Source: Gloeotrichia echinulata CP02 | GTDB lineage: Bacteria; Cyanobacteriota; Cyanobacteriia; Cyanobacteriales; Nostocaceae | NCBI GenBank assembly: GCA_038087035.1 | Contig: CP051187.1 | Coordinates: 2,299,001-2,363,000, forward strand | Direction of reading: 5' to 3' | Length of the DNA: 64,000 nucleotides | In this document: positions 62,541 through 64,000 of the stretch, piece by piece | Layout of the letters: each line of letters starts with the position of its first letter | Position numbering within the stretch: the first letter of the stretch is position 1 | Notes under the pieces: model-generated | What the model was told of the DNA's origin: nothing | The model's input: the letters and a program-made list of their open reading frames with translations, nothing else | Database searches by the model: none | Made by a program: the position numbers and the translations under genes

Positions 62541-63905
62541 TAATAGAATACTATTAAGTAATATATGATTTTCCTCCTATGGATAGATGATTAATTAATA
62601 TTAATTCTGAAAAAATATGATTTTTTATTGAAGTTGGCATGTTAATCATCAAATTAAACATGGTTTGATTCTGGTGGATAATAAAATTTAACTTTCAGTG
62701 TTTACATAACACAAAAGTTAAGCTTTAATCCATTATTTTGGTTTGATAAAAAATTGTATAGATTTGATTGGATAATTATAAACTTTTAATAAAGATTTAA
62801 ATTTTTTCAGAAAAAACCTTGACTAAATGCAGGAAATTATTTAAATAAATAATAGTGGATAAAGACTTAAAGTGAGAAACTGTCACTTTTTCATTGAAGG
62901 TCTTTAACAGATACAGCGATCCTAAATAGGTTGTGAAAAATATTAGTGGTGGGTGTTGACTGTTAACTGTTGACAGTCAACGGTCAACCTTCAACTTTAA
63001 ATATCTGGGGTTTGACCTATGAACCAGTATTGTAGGATGTAATAACATACTCAACAAAAGAGTTGCCATTAGACTCCAAACCGCTTTCCTGGAATCATTA
63101 AGCCAGATAACTGGCAAAATTCGATACAAGTGTTGACCAAACTTCAGGAAAGTCTGTCTAATTTAGGACTTACGCAACTGTCATATTTTTTCGTGGAAGT
63201 TGTCAAGAGCGGAGCCGGAGACGCTCCCCCTCCGGTCAAGAGTCAAGAGTCTAAAAACCCGGACCATTGACCCTTGACCCTTGACTCTTGTCTCCGACAC
63301 GCTGCGCGATGACAAACATGACAGAACATATTATGTGCCACTTGCGTAAGTCCTGCAATTATTACTCGCTGGTTTTAGGTATTTTGCCAGACATTGCTGT
63401 TTAGCAACCGAAATAACAGCAAGATTGGGAATATGATTTTTTGTAAGCTCGGTTGAGGAACGTAGACGCGCAAGCAAGCTATGCATAGTGTCTCACTAGG
63501 AGAAAGGGAACCCAAGCTATAGTTAGTATTTCCAACCCTGATTAATGGTGAGATGTACTAAGCGAAACGCAGTGGAGGGTATTTAATCAAGATTTTCGTA
63601 AACATACAACATACAAAAATTGCATGATTTACTGACAATTTTTTAATTTCTCCTCTGCGAATGGCGAAGCCCATGAAGGCGAGATGAGCGATTAAAAGTT
63701 GAGGAAATGCGGGAATAATCCCCCTAGAGGCTCAAAACACTAAGGGGGTAATACCCAGCATTAGTTGCACATCATGTAAATACTTAATTAGTTTGATTAA
63801 ACTAATTAATTTTGCATCTGTTAAACCTTAAGTACAAATTTTTGATAGCAGATGCAATAGACACACTTGCCCACATTTTACAATTGACGGCAACTGGTAA
63901 TAATT
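62541..63905. other. long AT-rich intergenic region, no gene
   Basis: About 1.36 kb. No ORF that I trust. It holds an STRR-like segment (GTCAAGAGTC and CCCTTGA units, ~63229-63294), a GC-rich palindromic phrase GAGACGCTCCCCCTCCGG near 63216, and a hairpin CCCCCT...AGGGGG near 63721-63751 that may terminate something. Presumably the promoter of the gene cut by the window end lies near 63,780-63,900. Confidence 0.55.
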
Positions 63906-64000
63906 ATGTCACACTATTCTAGTCAAGACAAGAAATTTGAAAGCTACGATACACAAACAAGCAAGTTTTTAACGCCTTTTCAACGCAAGGCTTTGCTGAA
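63906..64000 (+). CDS. partial gene at window end, unknown (possible HTH protein)
   Basis: An ORF starting MSHYSSQDKKFESYDTQTSK followed by FLTPFQRKALL, truncated by the window end. The FLTPFQRK phrase reminds me of cyanobacterial helix-turn-helix proteins that precede secretion genes, but this is a weak recollection from a 31-residue stretch. Confidence 0.4.
   Translation, partial: MSHYSSQDKKFESYDTQTSKFLTPFQRKALL

Overview
The window looks like chromosome from a filamentous, probably heterocyst-forming cyanobacterium (Nostoc/Anabaena/Calothrix-like). Evidence: psaC for photosystem I, a phosphoribulokinase-family enzyme, many HIP1 octamers (GCGATCGC), heptameric short tandem repeats (STRRs), and very many IS200/IS605-type (TnpB) remnants. 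No rRNA, tRNA or CRISPR array was recognised.

Layout. 0-5 kb: clpS, a DUF2103 protein, a small membrane protein, a Rieske oxygenase, a decayed tnpB, an ATP-grasp enzyme and a small conserved protein. 5.3-9 kb, minus strand: phoH, a KH-domain RNA-binding protein, rpsP and ffh, an RNA/translation/secretion block. 9-13.5 kb: a structured non-coding stretch, a phosphoribulokinase paralogue lacking one regulatory cysteine, a tnpB split by a MITE, and a glyoxalase II. 14-22.4 kb: a plus-strand surface-glycan block of two GT4 glycosyltransferases, an ABC exporter with an unusual histidine-kinase-like tail, a GT10 fucosyltransferase-like enzyme and a further glycosyltransferase. 22.5-32.3 kb: membrane protein, UbiB/ABC1 kinase, M1 aminopeptidase with HEAT repeats, DUF3352 protein, hisG and a PsiE-like protein. 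32.6-35 kb: a hybrid histidine kinase destroyed by two nested tnpB fragments. 35-43.6 kb: Uma2 protein, methylmalonate-semialdehyde dehydrogenase, a DsbA-like thioredoxin, a DUF29 protein, a hicBA toxin-antitoxin pair and argJ.

43.75-44.93 kb holds the most striking feature: eight tandem units of about 148 bp upstream of argJ. On the minus strand each contains a promoter-like -35/-10 pair, a conserved ~23-nt leader and a GC hairpin followed by a T-run, so each could make a ~54-nt small RNA. The architecture recalls NsiR1, the tandem heterocyst sRNA family, but no hetF gene is present.

45.4-54.3 kb: gatB, a small ORF and a four-carbon acid sugar kinase-like gene, then minC, minD and minE with a TnpB element between minC and minD, then a secreted protein. 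55.6-64 kb: fmt, a DUF6464-like gene whose 3' end is rewritten by a mobile-element end, psaC, a second tnpB copy, a broken IS630 transposase, comB and a long AT-rich intergenic region leading into a gene cut by the window end.

About a dozen IS200/IS605-family elements are present; only one tnpB (in the min locus) looks intact. Several are short elements that keep both hairpin ends but no transposase gene. They may still encode the TnpB-type guide RNA (reRNA/omegaRNA) at the right end. At least five further MITE or palindrome families are interspersed, two of them with clear target-site duplications.
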